Below are positions 18,256 through 27,343 of a stretch of 64,000 nt of DNA, piece by piece. A program made the translations under genes and the position numbers. The notes beneath the pieces were generated by a model, which ran no database searches, was not told the DNA's origin, and saw only the letters and a list, made by a program, of their open reading frames with translations. How positions within the stretch are numbered: position 1 is the stretch's first letter; every line of letters begins with the position of its first letter. The DNA comes from DAIDKA01 sp963708865 (GTDB taxonomy: Bacteria; Pseudomonadota; Gammaproteobacteria; Steroidobacterales; Steroidobacteraceae): NCBI GenBank assembly GCA_963708865.1, contig CAVPUC010000008.1, forward strand, positions 496,001-560,000. Direction: 5' to 3'.

Positions 18256-18609
18256 ATGCCGCTGACACGGGATTTCAAAGAAACGATCATGGCGGATCTG
18301 CAGCGCGATCGGGCATTCCGATCCGCCTATCTCGCCGAGGCTATCGAGTGCATGCATGGCGGTGAGTTCGCGGTGGGGAAACGGATGCTTCGCAACTACA
18401 TCAACGGTACCATTGGTTTTGAGGAGCTGAGCAAAGCGGTAGGCTCGCCGGCGAAAAGCCTCATGCGGATGCTAAGCGAAACAAGCAATCCTCACGCCGA
18501 TAAGCTGTTCGGCATTCTCAGCCACCTGCAGATGAAAGATCGCCTAAGGGTTCAGATGGTCGCAACGGCGCGTCCGCGCCAACGTCCGGATCGCTCTCGC
18601 GTTGCCTAG
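18256..18609 (+). CDS. HigA-like antitoxin / DNA-binding protein
   Basis: 117 residues. The N-terminal part (FKETIMADLQRDRAFRSAYLAEAIECM) is the usual toxin-binding segment. The helix-turn-helix region near 55-100 reads GFEELSKAVGSPAKSLMRMLSETSNP and LFGILSHLQ, as in COG3636-type antitoxins. The basic C-terminus is short of homology. It should neutralise the upstream toxin and repress the shared promoter. Confidence 0.8.
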   Translation: MPLTRDFKETIMADLQRDRAFRSAYLAEAIECMHGGEFAVGKRMLRNYINGTIGFEELSKAVGSPAKSLMRMLSETSNPHADKLFGILSHLQMKDRLRVQMVATARPRQRPDRSRVA

Positions 18610-18656
18610 GAAAAGCGGCGGAGGTGCTCCGCTCGACCTTCGGGCCCGCGCCCAGA

Positions 18657-18749
18657 TCATGCCCGTCCCTCCACCAGCTGATCGCGCATCTCTCTTAAGG
18701 CGGCTGCGACCAGCTCGAGTCGCTGAACATTCGGCGCACCGGGAGTCAC
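18657..18749 (-). pseudogene. Truncated nucleotidyltransferase remnant (N-terminal stub)
   Basis: GTG at 18749 overlaps the stop of the preceding regulator (GTGA). The 30-residue product contains NVQRLELVAAALREMRDQLV, which resembles the N-terminus of the nucleotidyltransferase proteins usually encoded after such winged-helix regulators; in those the next residues are VFVGG. Here the frame stops after GRA and nothing recognisable continues. Called from similarity to a remembered family pattern, hence the modest confidence. Confidence 0.4.
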
Positions 18750-19279
18750 AGGCGCTCTTCGAGCAGTTTCCGAGCGAGAGTCCGTTCGCGTGCACGGCCG
18801 GCGCGGATGGCATCGAACAGCGCGAGGCTCTGGTACAGGGACGGGTTGCGCAGCGCAGCTGCCGGAACGGAAGGATATAGCGGCGTCAGCGCCAGCCCGC
18901 GGACCTTGCCGGCGACCGACGGCCAGATTGGAGGGGGATCCGAGGACGAGGCAATATGGGCGCTCAAAGGCTCCGCCGCGTATGCCGTCGGCAGACCCGC
19001 CACCATGCCGCCCCGCAGGGGTGGGAAGGCATACTTGGCCCCATGAAACAGGAACTCTTTGAAGGGCTCCAGGAGGATACGCGGCCGCTTCGTTTCGAAG
19101 TGCAGCAGCCGCGCCGCCTCGGCGCGTTTGAGCGCCGCATGCACTTCGGACATCGAGAGCCCCGAGGATTCCGCGAGCTCCAGGTAGGTCGTGCCTTGGC
19201 CACGGCCAGAGGCCAGCACCAGCAGCAGGTACAGATCCTGTGGCTTGAGAACGGGTTGACGATTGCTCAGTCGTGCCAT
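18746..19279 (-). CDS. Winged-helix (MarR/AbiEi-like) transcriptional regulator
   Basis: 177 residues. The N-terminal 65 residues are a winged helix-turn-helix (LKPQDLYLLLVLASG, TYLELAESSGLSMSEVHAAL). The C-terminal part (LLEPFKEFLFHGAKYAFPP, GGMVAGLPTAYAAEPL) is conserved in regulators paired with a nucleotidyltransferase. Here the partner is only a stub. A 24-bp palindrome 13 bp before the ATG is a likely autoregulatory operator. Confidence 0.78.
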   Translation of the reverse strand: MARLSNRQPVLKPQDLYLLLVLASGRGQGTTYLELAESSGLSMSEVHAALKRAEAARLLHFETKRPRILLEPFKEFLFHGAKYAFPPLRGGMVAGLPTAYAAEPLSAHIASSSDPPPIWPSVAGKVRGLALTPLYPSVPAAALRNPSLYQSLALFDAIRAGRARERTLARKLLEERL

Positions 19280-19292
19280 GGTTGATGTGCGT

Positions 19293-19316
19293 TTTCGCGT
19301 TTCGCGAAATACGAAA
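19293..19316. promoter_or_regulatory. 24-bp palindromic operator candidate
   Basis: TTTCG-N2-TTTCGCGAAA-N2-CGAAA: each half contains two TTTCG modules in mirror order, so the whole is a nested double palindrome. It ends 13 bp upstream of the winged-helix regulator ATG, where it would overlap the core promoter. Most likely the operator of that regulator. Confidence 0.55.
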
Positions 19317-19740
19317 GTGACTGCAAATCAATGTCTTGTCAACGACCCAGCGGCTGGACCGCAGCGGGTCAGGCCCTGCCTCCTGAGAGGATGGGACAGG
19401 CTGAAGCACAAAGGGGGGATTTGAGCTTCATAGCTTCGATGAGCCAGCACGCACTGGCAGCGCTGGGATAGGAGGGTTGCCCAGCCCAAAACAAGAGCGG
19501 GCCTTACTTTAGGTTGAGGCGCTAACCTAAATTAACGAATTGGTTGGTTTTTATGGCCTTGGCCGATGGTCACGCGGCTCTTGCCTCAGCAAAGCCAAAT
19601 GAGGTCCACTCGCTACAGCGATCAAGCGGTCCTGACCCTGTATGAAGCCAACCTCGATCAGCATCGGCACGGGGCCCGATGGCTGTCGGAAAGGAACGGC
19701 CGCGGTGCGCATAGAGTGACGTCAACTTTCCACGGGACTG
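19317..19740. other. Intergenic region between regulator and ABC permease remnants
   Basis: No convincing gene. It holds an inverted repeat TTAGGTT-N8-AACCTAA (19509-19530). A 65-codon open frame at 19566-19763 has no Shine-Dalgarno sequence and overlaps the 3' end of the permease gene, so it is not called. This may be the right limit of the integrase/toxin-antitoxin module. Confidence 0.4.
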
Positions 19741-20906
19741 TCAACTCGCCCGCATCGCCGTAGCGACCGGCACTCGCGCTGCTCTGATCGAGGGCAGTAT
19801 GCCGCCGAGGAGCGCGATGACAGCGACCAGCACAGTGCGATCACGACGAGGTGCAGCGTGACAGCCATGGGAAAGGTGATTCCTGCGGCCACCACAATGT
19901 GCCTGTTGAACAGGTACCAGTCGATGCCGGCTCCGAGCAGCGCCGCCGGAATCGCCAGCAGTACACCTTCCGCGAGCACCGAACTCACGACCGGCCAACC
20001 GCTGAATCCGATCGCGCGCAACGTGGCGATCTCCACCCTGCGGGCGTCGACGGACGCGTAGAGGCTCGCGAGCGCGCCGCATGCCGCGCCAAGTCCCATC
20101 AGTCCGCCGAGGAAGAAGCTGATGAAGTCGAGGAGCTTGCGCCGCGACTTGATGATGTCTTCGGCGGCTTCCACCTCTGTCTTAACGTCCGCCATCAGCG
20201 TCGGATCGTTGACCACGGAATTCCTGAATGTTGCGAATGCGCTCGGTGATTCGAGCACGACGTTCACGGCGTTGATGGTCGCCTGCGGGAACGCCGCCAG
20301 CACCGTATCAGCATCCCCGATAATGGAGTCCTCGAGAGCCGTCGCGGTGCTGTGGTAGGCGCCGACGATCTTCCACGGCGTCCCCCGGACTCGCACGTCA
20401 TCGCCAACATCAAAGTGCCGGAAGCGCGCACGGACCAGGTCGCTCACGATGAGCTCGTGCAGCCCCGCGCGAAAAAAACGGCCCGCGACGATATGGACCT
20501 CCGGATTCATCGGCACCCATTCTGGGCTGACGGAGAATAAGCTGACGGTGCCGCGCTGATTCTGGAGATTCACGGCATTAAGGAACATGAATAGGTTGGC
20601 GGTGGCCTCGGGCCTGCCGTTGGCGTCGCGCTTGATCCCGGGCTTGTTGATGATGCTGCTGAGAATGGTTTTCGGCAAGGAGCTGTCCAGTGCCGACTGC
20701 GCACCCCTTGCCAGAACATCGACACCATTGGCATCGATATCCGCCTTGACGAACCTCTCCAGACCCTCGCTCAGGGCGAGCATGGCAACCAGTACGCCCA
20801 TGACGGTGGCGATGCTGATAACGGTCACGAGCGAGGTGCCGAGCCGCTGGGGAATGCTGCGCACCGAAGCCACGGTGAGCAAGGATGCCTGGCGTATGGA
20901 TCTCAT
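19741..20906 (-). pseudogene. FtsX/DevC-like ABC transporter permease, frameshifted near C-terminus
   Basis: Starts at ATG 20906 (MRSIRQASLLTVASVRSIPQ). TM1 at about 22-46, a periplasmic MacB_PCD domain (about 47-265), then an FtsX domain with three more helices and VDARRVEIATLRAIGFSGWPV. Near 19830 the frame changes by one base: the conserved ending LLGGILPSIRAARVPVATAM is in another frame and stops at 19741, while the original frame runs on with unrelated residues. Family: permease of DevBCA/MacB-like exporters. No ATPase gene is adjacent. Confidence 0.8.
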
Positions 20907-20916
20907 ATCCGCGACC

Positions 20917-22073
20917 TCATCGGTTTGCGAGGGCATCGACCACCCGCAGTCGCAGTCCACGCCACCCCGCCATGGCACCGGCGGCCAGCCCGAGTACCAG
21001 GGCAAAGGCAAGACCGGTTGCGAAGACACTCGGCGGCACCGTCACCGTGCCAATCTCATCGCGGGCGAGCCGGCAGCAGTCGCACGCCAAGTTCCAGGCC
21101 GATGGCGGCGCCGGCCAGACAAAGCACGAGCGTCTCCCCGTAGATCAGGAACATCACGCTGCGGTCGGAGAAACCGACTGTCTTCAGGACCGCAAGCTCG
21201 GGAGTGCGCTCGCGGATCGATTGCATCATCAGGGCACCCGGTGGCAAAGAGCAGCACGAAAAGCGTGGCGCCGACGATGCGGTGCGCGACGGTGTCGATA
21301 TCGCCGAAGTTGGAGAGCTGCGCCTGCATCAGCTCCTGTTCCGATTGCGTGAGCGTCTCGTTCGATGAGTTCGTGTATTGGGCGTCGATCTTCCGTTCGA
21401 TCATGTTGGCACGCGCGGGATCGTCAATGCGCAGCACCGCGAGATTCATCGTATCGCGGGCCGGCCCTTCGGGCAGCGACTCGTTGACGTAGTCATAATG
21501 AGCGACCAGCAGCTGCGAGTCGTCCTCGTTCTCATCCTCGGAGTCCTTCCACGTCCCGACGATATCGAATGTCCAGTTGCCCGTTCCATCCTTGCGCTGC
21601 AGCTGCGACTGAAGCGACACGCGCTGGCCGACCTTCCAGCCGTACTTATGCATGGTGCCTATGCCTACGATGACGCCATCCCGGACTTGGCGAAGCGCCC
21701 GCAACTGCGCGGGGTCCACCAGATCCTCGGGGAACACCGCGAAGAATGCGTCCACATCGGTGGCGCAGATCCCGACGCCCTGCGCGGGACGTTGGTAGGT
21801 TGCCCCGAACTGGTAGCGGGGGGCGATCCCGATCACGCCAGGGAGCGTCTTGACCCATGCGACGATCGCAATGGGAATCGGAATGCCCAGGTTCTGCTTG
21901 CTGCCCAAATACAGCCGATCCGGATGAGTCGAGGCGATCGCGTGATTGATTCCGGCGGTCAAGCCCTGCAGCACACCGAACAGCGTGAAGGCGATAATGA
22001 CCTGAGCGAGGATGAGGATGGAGCGGCTGAGCTTGCGCCGCAGTCCTGCCCAGATCAACGGGATGAACTTCAT
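20917..22073 (-). pseudogene. Second FtsX/DevC-like ABC permease, two frameshifts
   Basis: ATG 22073 (MKFIPLIWAGLRRKLSRSIL) follows AAGGGGGG. TM1 at about 18-42, then a periplasmic domain with QFGATYQRPAQGVGICATD and a Glu/Asp-rich loop. Near 21240 an extra G in a G-run moves SIRERTPELAVLKTVGFSD to another frame. Near 21062 a second change is needed to reach the final helix and VVDALANR ending at 20917. The first permease starts 10 bp later, so the two formed a pair. Without the repairs the product loses its last three helices. Confidence 0.8.
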
Positions 22074-22141
22074 CAGCCCCCCTTTTTGGACCGCCTCGGC
22101 GAACGCTGGGGCGAACAGGCTTCGCACCAGTGCATCTGAGA

Positions 22142-22165
22142 AGCCCCCGGGCTGCGCCGGGGGCT
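22142..22165 (-). terminator. Hairpin terminator downstream of the G8-domain gene
   Basis: AGCCCCCGG-N6-CCGGGGGCT, a perfect 9-bp GC stem with a 6-nt loop, 24 bp past the stop codon. The T tract is short (TTCTC), so it is a weak intrinsic terminator. It separates the G8 gene from the permease pair. Confidence 0.65.
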
Positions 22166-22189
22166 CTTGCTCATACAGCTGTGGGCAAC

Positions 22190-24880
22190 TTAGCGGCTGA
22201 CCTGGATGCTGCCACCAACGGCGCCAGGGCCGCCGCCGTCGGCGCCTTTACCGTCGGAGACAACCTTCACCCAGAGCGAATCCTTGCCCTTATAGTACGA
22301 GGTGGCACTGGCCTTGCGCAGCGCAGCCAGGCTGTCCTGCGGCGTACCCGAGGCTGCGGTGGTGAATCCCGGCAGCTCGAAGATCACCCACGAGCCGCTA
22401 TCCAGTTCGCTGAGGCTCAGGTCCATGGACTTCCTCTCGGTGGTCACCTTGATCTCGGTACCGGCTCGTACGTTGGTGCGGGTCAGGTTATATTCCTTGC
22501 CATCGCGGCTGAGGACGACGGGTGGCTGAGCAGCTGGACCGGCGCCGCCTCCGCGCAATCCTGCGCCTGGACCGGCGGGTCCACCGGGACCTGCACCTCC
22601 TACTGGACCTGCCGTTCGGACAAGACCAGCACCCTGGCCGGGGCCGGCACCAGGACCAGGACCAGCACCCGGACCACGCGCTCCGAATCCGCCGCCGCCG
22701 CCGCCGCCGGGGGTGCCAATATCCAAACGTCCCACATCGCCCTTGCACACGGCAGCGTTCCAGGTGGGCTTGATCTCACAGTCTTTCGTGTCGGCTGCGA
22801 TGCTGTCGTTGACGCCGTCGTTGATGAGCACGTAGGAATTGGGGCCATCGCCGAATGAACCATCCTTGTCGCGGATCACCGCGGTCTTGTAGGCCGTGCT
22901 GCCTCCGTTGTCGCTGCCCCACTTCCGCTCCATCGGCGGGAAATACACGGGCTTCGCGTTGATGAATTTCACGTGCTCGACGGCGTTGTTGGAGCTGACC
23001 CCGAAGGTGGTATACATCAGGTAGGAGATCGCTCCGGTCTTGCGGGTGGCGTTGTCCTCGAAATTCCGGAAGGTGACATTCTCCACATCATGACGGTAAT
23101 CGTAGTACTCATAGCCGCGGATCGGATAATCCGGCATTTCGGGCTTCGGCAAGCTGCGGCCGTAAGCCTTTTCCGCGTCAGTCCTGGGATTGCCGATGTT
23201 CTCGGTTTCGCCCACGATCAGCGAGTCGACCACCTTTGAGGTGAAGGCGGAACGACCGAAGTTGCCAGACGCGTGTGTAAAGCCAATCGCGTTGTCGGCC
23301 AGCTTCAGGTTCTTGAACAGGTGCATCTCACCTCGGCCCCAGATGGCGCCATTGCGGTTCTTGTAGCCGGTGAGATCCTCGAAAACCGATTCCACCTCCT
23401 TGCTGTTCGGATCAGCGGGATTTTCAAGGGCGATATGCGAGCTGCCGGTAACACTGAAAGTGCCGTTGGGCGCCACATTGCGGTCGAACATGAACCCGTC
23501 AAAGTTCGAATGCGCGACGTTGCCCTTGAACTCGCGGAATTTCGTTCGACGCGGCCAAGTGGCCTTGCTCACGTCCGTGTCTTGAAACGCACCGGTCGGG
23601 TGCTCCGGCAATGACATCCAGAAGCCGTTGGAATCGGAGCCGGCGGCGACGTTATCCCGGTAGATGTTGTCTGGGTTGGTGATCCAGAAAGTCGACGCCG
23701 TGTTGTCGGAGGGGATCAGGATGTCCTTGGCAGCCTGGCCATTCGATCCCGCCCGGGGCTCTCCGGCGGCAGCGAGATTGGTCGGGGAGCACGGCGCATC
23801 CGGATGGCACTTGGTCAGGATCCCCAGGTTGTGCACGAACTGGTTGCCGTGCTCCACGGCATCTTCAAGGAAGAAGCAGTGACCGATGGTGTTGAAGGTC
23901 ACATTGTTTTCCACGCGCACATCGTTGGTGCCATGCACGGTTACGCAACGGCTGTAGGTGTCGTGAATCGAGGAGTTCTGGATGTACTGCCCTTTGCCAT
24001 CGCCGACCAGGTGCCAGTGGATCGGATAGCGGGCCAGATGCATGTTCTGACCCATGCGATTGAACTCAACGCCTGACACATACATCTTGCTCGTGACCAT
24101 GGCCATCACGTGTCCGCCGAAGAGGGTCTTCTCCGCATCGGGCGAGGCCTGGATGACGATGTTGCGCGTGAGCATGCCGACCTCGCCGCGCTCATCCACC
24201 CCGTAGGTGATCCGGCCAAAGTGCATGTAGTCCAGTTTCTTATCGAGCGTGATCGTATTGCCGGTGATGCCGGAGATGGTTCGCCGCTCTGCCTGGTGGG
24301 CATCGAAATCCGTTGAGGCGAGCACAATCTGATCCCCGACCCGCCAGCCGTTGGCATCCAGGACCTGTATCGATGTGCTGCCGGCTTCGGCGGTCCTTGA
24401 AAGCTTGCTCCAGGAGTTCGTCCGGTCACCATGCAGGTTCAGCGTTCCCCCTAAGACCATGATGCCGCGATCCCCCATGCCCGCCATCTCCTCATTGGGA
24501 ACGGTGTCGGTGAGGGTGATGGTCGCCTTGTGCGTATGAGGTTGGGCTTCGGTGCCGATTTCCAGCTCCCCGAACAACATGACCCATTCGGTGGTGAGCT
24601 CAACGTCGGCCTTATCCGTGAAGCTCAGTTTGCCCTTGACGGTCAAACCGTGCAGCGGCGGCGAACTCACATCGAGGACCACGTCCTTGCCACTTTCAAT
24701 GGTGACTTCATCGCCTGCGCGGGGCACCTTTTGGTCCGGCCAGGTGGCGGGATTGGACCACAGCTCCTGCTTGATCGCCGGCGACTCCCCGTCCTTGGCC
24801 TGCACGACAGCCATTGCGCTGCCGAGAAGGGCCAGTGGCAGGAGCGATAAAACAAGAAATAGGCGATTCTTTTTGCGCAT
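22190..24880 (-). CDS. Secreted G8-domain, beta-helix protein (CEMIP/TMEM2-like)
   Basis: 896 residues from ATG 24880, chosen because MRKKNRLFLVLSLLPLALLG is a clear signal peptide. The G8 domain (about 40-160) contains WSNPATWPDQKVPRAGDEV, GKLSFTD and GELEIGTEAQPHTHKATITL. A segment like the CEMIP GG region follows (IMVLGGTLNLHGDRTNSW), then parallel beta-helix repeats (SSIHDTYSRCVTVHGTN, RVENNVTFNTIGHCFFLED). A Gly/Pro/Ala-rich linker (about 715-785) precedes a short C-terminal domain. Animal CEMIP and TMEM2 act on hyaluronan; the bacterial substrate is unknown. A polysaccharide-binding or -cleaving role is inferred. Confidence 0.85.
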   Translation of the reverse strand: MRKKNRLFLVLSLLPLALLGSAMAVVQAKDGESPAIKQELWSNPATWPDQKVPRAGDEVTIESGKDVVLDVSSPPLHGLTVKGKLSFTDKADVELTTEWVMLFGELEIGTEAQPHTHKATITLTDTVPNEEMAGMGDRGIMVLGGTLNLHGDRTNSWSKLSRTAEAGSTSIQVLDANGWRVGDQIVLASTDFDAHQAERRTISGITGNTITLDKKLDYMHFGRITYGVDERGEVGMLTRNIVIQASPDAEKTLFGGHVMAMVTSKMYVSGVEFNRMGQNMHLARYPIHWHLVGDGKGQYIQNSSIHDTYSRCVTVHGTNDVRVENNVTFNTIGHCFFLEDAVEHGNQFVHNLGILTKCHPDAPCSPTNLAAAGEPRAGSNGQAAKDILIPSDNTASTFWITNPDNIYRDNVAAGSDSNGFWMSLPEHPTGAFQDTDVSKATWPRRTKFREFKGNVAHSNFDGFMFDRNVAPNGTFSVTGSSHIALENPADPNSKEVESVFEDLTGYKNRNGAIWGRGEMHLFKNLKLADNAIGFTHASGNFGRSAFTSKVVDSLIVGETENIGNPRTDAEKAYGRSLPKPEMPDYPIRGYEYYDYRHDVENVTFRNFEDNATRKTGAISYLMYTTFGVSSNNAVEHVKFINAKPVYFPPMERKWGSDNGGSTAYKTAVIRDKDGSFGDGPNSYVLINDGVNDSIAADTKDCEIKPTWNAAVCKGDVGRLDIGTPGGGGGGGFGARGPGAGPGPGAGPGQGAGLVRTAGPVGGAGPGGPAGPGAGLRGGGAGPAAQPPVVLSRDGKEYNLTRTNVRAGTEIKVTTERKSMDLSLSELDSGSWVIFELPGFTTAASGTPQDSLAALRKASATSYYKGKDSLWVKVVSDGKGADGGGPGAVGGSIQVSR

Positions 24881-25294
24881 GGTCTCAACCCCCGTACTCG
24901 AACATGACCCGCTGCTTGTGCCACGCAACAAAGCGCAGCTATATCGATAAGGACGCCGCATGATGCGACGCTGTCGCGGTGCGCGCAATTCGCGATGAGA
25001 AAGACACTGCTGTCCGCACGAGCATGAACGGGCCGAGCAGTTGCGCCGTCAACTGCGCCAAGACCAACTTTCCCGTTCTGGGCAAGAATGAGAGAAAACT
25101 CATTACATTTCGGTACTTACGTCGCTCGCGGTGCGCAGTAGCAATGGAAAATAACCAGCTCATCGAAGCCAGGTAATGCGCTGGGAGGTCACGGCACTGC
25201 ATTCCCCGATGGGCCATTCGGCGGCCCGGGCGCGCAGCTTGGGCACGGCGGGGATACCGGCTGGTTATACTCAAGCTTCATTCACGGAGGGTTC
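24881..25294. other. Divergent intergenic region (G8 gene / SRPBCC gene)
   Basis: 414 bp without a supported gene. A TATACT box at 25266-25271 lies 24 bp before the rightward ATG and is the likely -10 for that gene; no good -35 is at 17 bp. The leftward promoter for the G8 gene is not evident. Confidence 0.4.
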
Positions 25295-25894
25295 ATGAGA
25301 AATAAGTTCAGCCATGCAGCACTGACCATAGCGCTCGGCGCGTTGTATGCAACGACCGCGTTTGCACAGGCGCCGGGATCAGCACCACCCACCGGCAGCG
25401 TGGCGGTCGCCAATCCGACCTACACGGCGCTCCTGATGGAAGTGGACGTCAATCGTCCCGCGGCGGAAGTCTGGAATCGGGTGGGAAAGTTCTGCGACAT
25501 CGGTGAGTGGATGCAGTTTCCGTGCACGATCCTCTCTGGCAAGGACGGCGAAATCGGCACCATCCGTTCCATCGGCCACGAGGTCCTGGTGGGGAAGACG
25601 GACCTCTCGTACACCTACACGCAACCGGTGACGGAAGGACGCCCGTACATCCTGTACCACGGCACGCTGGAAGCGAAGCCGGTCACGGCGACGACATCGA
25701 AGCTCTACTACACGCTGATGTGGGACAACTCGACCCTGGCCGATGATGCTGCTCGCGAACGGGACAAGGCGCAGCGCCGACAAATGTTCGAAGGCGCGCT
25801 GAAGAACATGAAGACTCTTGCTGAAGGCGGCACGTTGCCACCGCGGGCGCCTCGCGGCGGTGGTCCGGGCGGTGCTGCTCCGCAGCCCAAGTAG
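25295..25894 (+). CDS. Secreted SRPBCC (START-like) family protein
   Basis: 199 residues. Signal peptide cleaved after TTAFA (about residue 24). The helix-grip domain (about 42-175) has VDVNRPAAEVWNRVGKFCDIGEWM and YILYHGTLEAKP, typical of polyketide cyclase/lipid-transport SRPBCC proteins; the C-terminus is Pro/Gly-rich. GGAGGG precedes the ATG. It should bind a hydrophobic small molecule in the periplasm. Ligand not deducible. Confidence 0.8.
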   Translation: MRNKFSHAALTIALGALYATTAFAQAPGSAPPTGSVAVANPTYTALLMEVDVNRPAAEVWNRVGKFCDIGEWMQFPCTILSGKDGEIGTIRSIGHEVLVGKTDLSYTYTQPVTEGRPYILYHGTLEAKPVTATTSKLYYTLMWDNSTLADDAARERDKAQRRQMFEGALKNMKTLAEGGTLPPRAPRGGGPGGAAPQPK

Positions 25895-25912
25895 TCGACT
25901 CTCGCTGCAAAA

Positions 25913-25940
25913 AGCCCCGGCAGGATCTCGTGCCGGGGCT
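25913..25940 (+). terminator. Strong hairpin terminator after the SRPBCC gene
   Basis: AGCCCCGGCA-N8-TGCCGGGGCT: perfect 10-bp stem starting 18 bp past the stop. The 3' side has only TGTCAT, while the other strand has TTTTT, so it would terminate better leftward; probably bidirectional. Confidence 0.65.
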
Positions 25941-25977
25941 TGTCATCCTGATGACGGCGTGGTCACACAAGACTTAA

Positions 25978-27330
25978 GTGGGATCCTGCTTCGTGCCCGC
26001 CAACATCCTTTTTGCAGGTCTTCGATCACAGCTGAGGGTATGGTTCGGGCGGTTTTCACTGGCGCCCGATGATCTGCTGCGCGATCGCACTTACCGTCGC
26101 TTGTGGACGTCGATCCTCATTTCCTCCTTCGGCAGCCAGGTGACGCTGCTCGCGATCCCGCTGACGGCGGCCGTGCTGTTGCATGCTTCGCCGTCGCAGA
26201 TGAGTTTCCTGGTCGCAGCGGAGCTCACACCCTTCGCGCTGCTGTCGCTTCCGACGGGTGTGATCCTCGACCGGGTTAGGAAGCTGCCGGTCTATGTCAT
26301 CGGCGAGTTGTCGATCGCGCTGGGAGTGGCCACCGTGCCGGTGGCGTGGTGGCTGCATCTGCTGTCCATTCACTGGCTCTATGTGGTGGCCTTTGTCATT
26401 GGCGCCGTGAATACGACGGCGGGCAGTGCGGCGCAGATCGTGCTCACGCAGATTGTGCCGCGCGAGCGGCTGGTCGAAGCGCATGCGAAGAATGCGCTGG
26501 CATCCTCTGCGGCCGAGGTCACCGGCCCCGGAGCCGCGGGCGCCTTGATCAAGATGTTCGGTGCGCCGCTGGCACTGATTGTGACGGCCGGCCTGCTGTT
26601 TACTTCCTCCACCATCCTGCGCGGGGTTCGGGTCCGAGAGCATTCGGAACTGAACCGGACCGAGTTCTGGAGATCGTTGGCCGAGGGGCTGGCCTTCGTC
26701 AGAAGGAATCGACTGCTGGTGACGATGGCGAGTTGTGTAGGGCTCTGGCAGATGTGCAACCAGTCGGCCAATGTCGTGCAGATCCTCTATGCAACCCGAC
26801 AGCTCGGACTGTCCGAGCGAGGGGTCGGCTTCAGCTACGTCGCCCTCGGCTGCGGCACCGTGCTCGCCAGTGTCAATGGCCATCGCGTCGTGCGTCACCT
26901 CGGTCCCGGTCCGACGATGGTGATGGGGTTTGCCATCTCGGGATTGGGCTGGCTCCTGCTTGCCGTCATGCCCGCCCGGTCATGGGGAATTCCCACCTAC
27001 GTCGCCATGCTGTTCATGTTCGGAACAGGCGCCGTCTTCATTTTCATCAACTTCCTGTCGTTGCGGCAGTCCGTGACGCCCGCTCCCATGCTCGGGCGCA
27101 TGACCAGCACCGTGCGGTGGCTGATTCTATTACCGGCTATTCCCGGCGCCTTGATCGGCGGGTGGCTTGGCGAGCACTTGGGCCTGCGCAGCGCGCTCGG
27201 ATTCGCAGGCGGCACAACCCTGCTGATGGCCGCCGTGGTCTGGCAGCGCCCGATCATCCGCTCAATTCGCACCTTGCCGACGCTCAAGGCGGAGGCGGTG
27301 ACTCCCTTCTCTTCCGAATCGTCAGCCTGA
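25978..27330 (+). CDS. MFS transporter (EntS-like efflux family)
   Basis: 450 residues, GTG start. Begins with a cytoplasmic YRRLWTSILISSFGSQVTLLAIP, the signature of the EntS/PF05977 branch. About 12 membrane segments; the loop 2-3 motif reads LPTGVILDRVRKLPVY, and the long middle loop VREHSELNRTEFWRSLAEGL marks the domain boundary. Inner-membrane exporter of small molecules. The C-terminal tail is short and polar. It ends 13 bp from the convergent esterase gene. Confidence 0.88.
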   Translation: MGSCFVPANILFAGLRSQLRVWFGRFSLAPDDLLRDRTYRRLWTSILISSFGSQVTLLAIPLTAAVLLHASPSQMSFLVAAELTPFALLSLPTGVILDRVRKLPVYVIGELSIALGVATVPVAWWLHLLSIHWLYVVAFVIGAVNTTAGSAAQIVLTQIVPRERLVEAHAKNALASSAAEVTGPGAAGALIKMFGAPLALIVTAGLLFTSSTILRGVRVREHSELNRTEFWRSLAEGLAFVRRNRLLVTMASCVGLWQMCNQSANVVQILYATRQLGLSERGVGFSYVALGCGTVLASVNGHRVVRHLGPGPTMVMGFAISGLGWLLLAVMPARSWGIPTYVAMLFMFGTGAVFIFINFLSLRQSVTPAPMLGRMTSTVRWLILLPAIPGALIGGWLGEHLGLRSALGFAGGTTLLMAAVVWQRPIIRSIRTLPTLKAEAVTPFSSESSA

Positions 27331-27343
27331 CGAAGGCGGTGCG

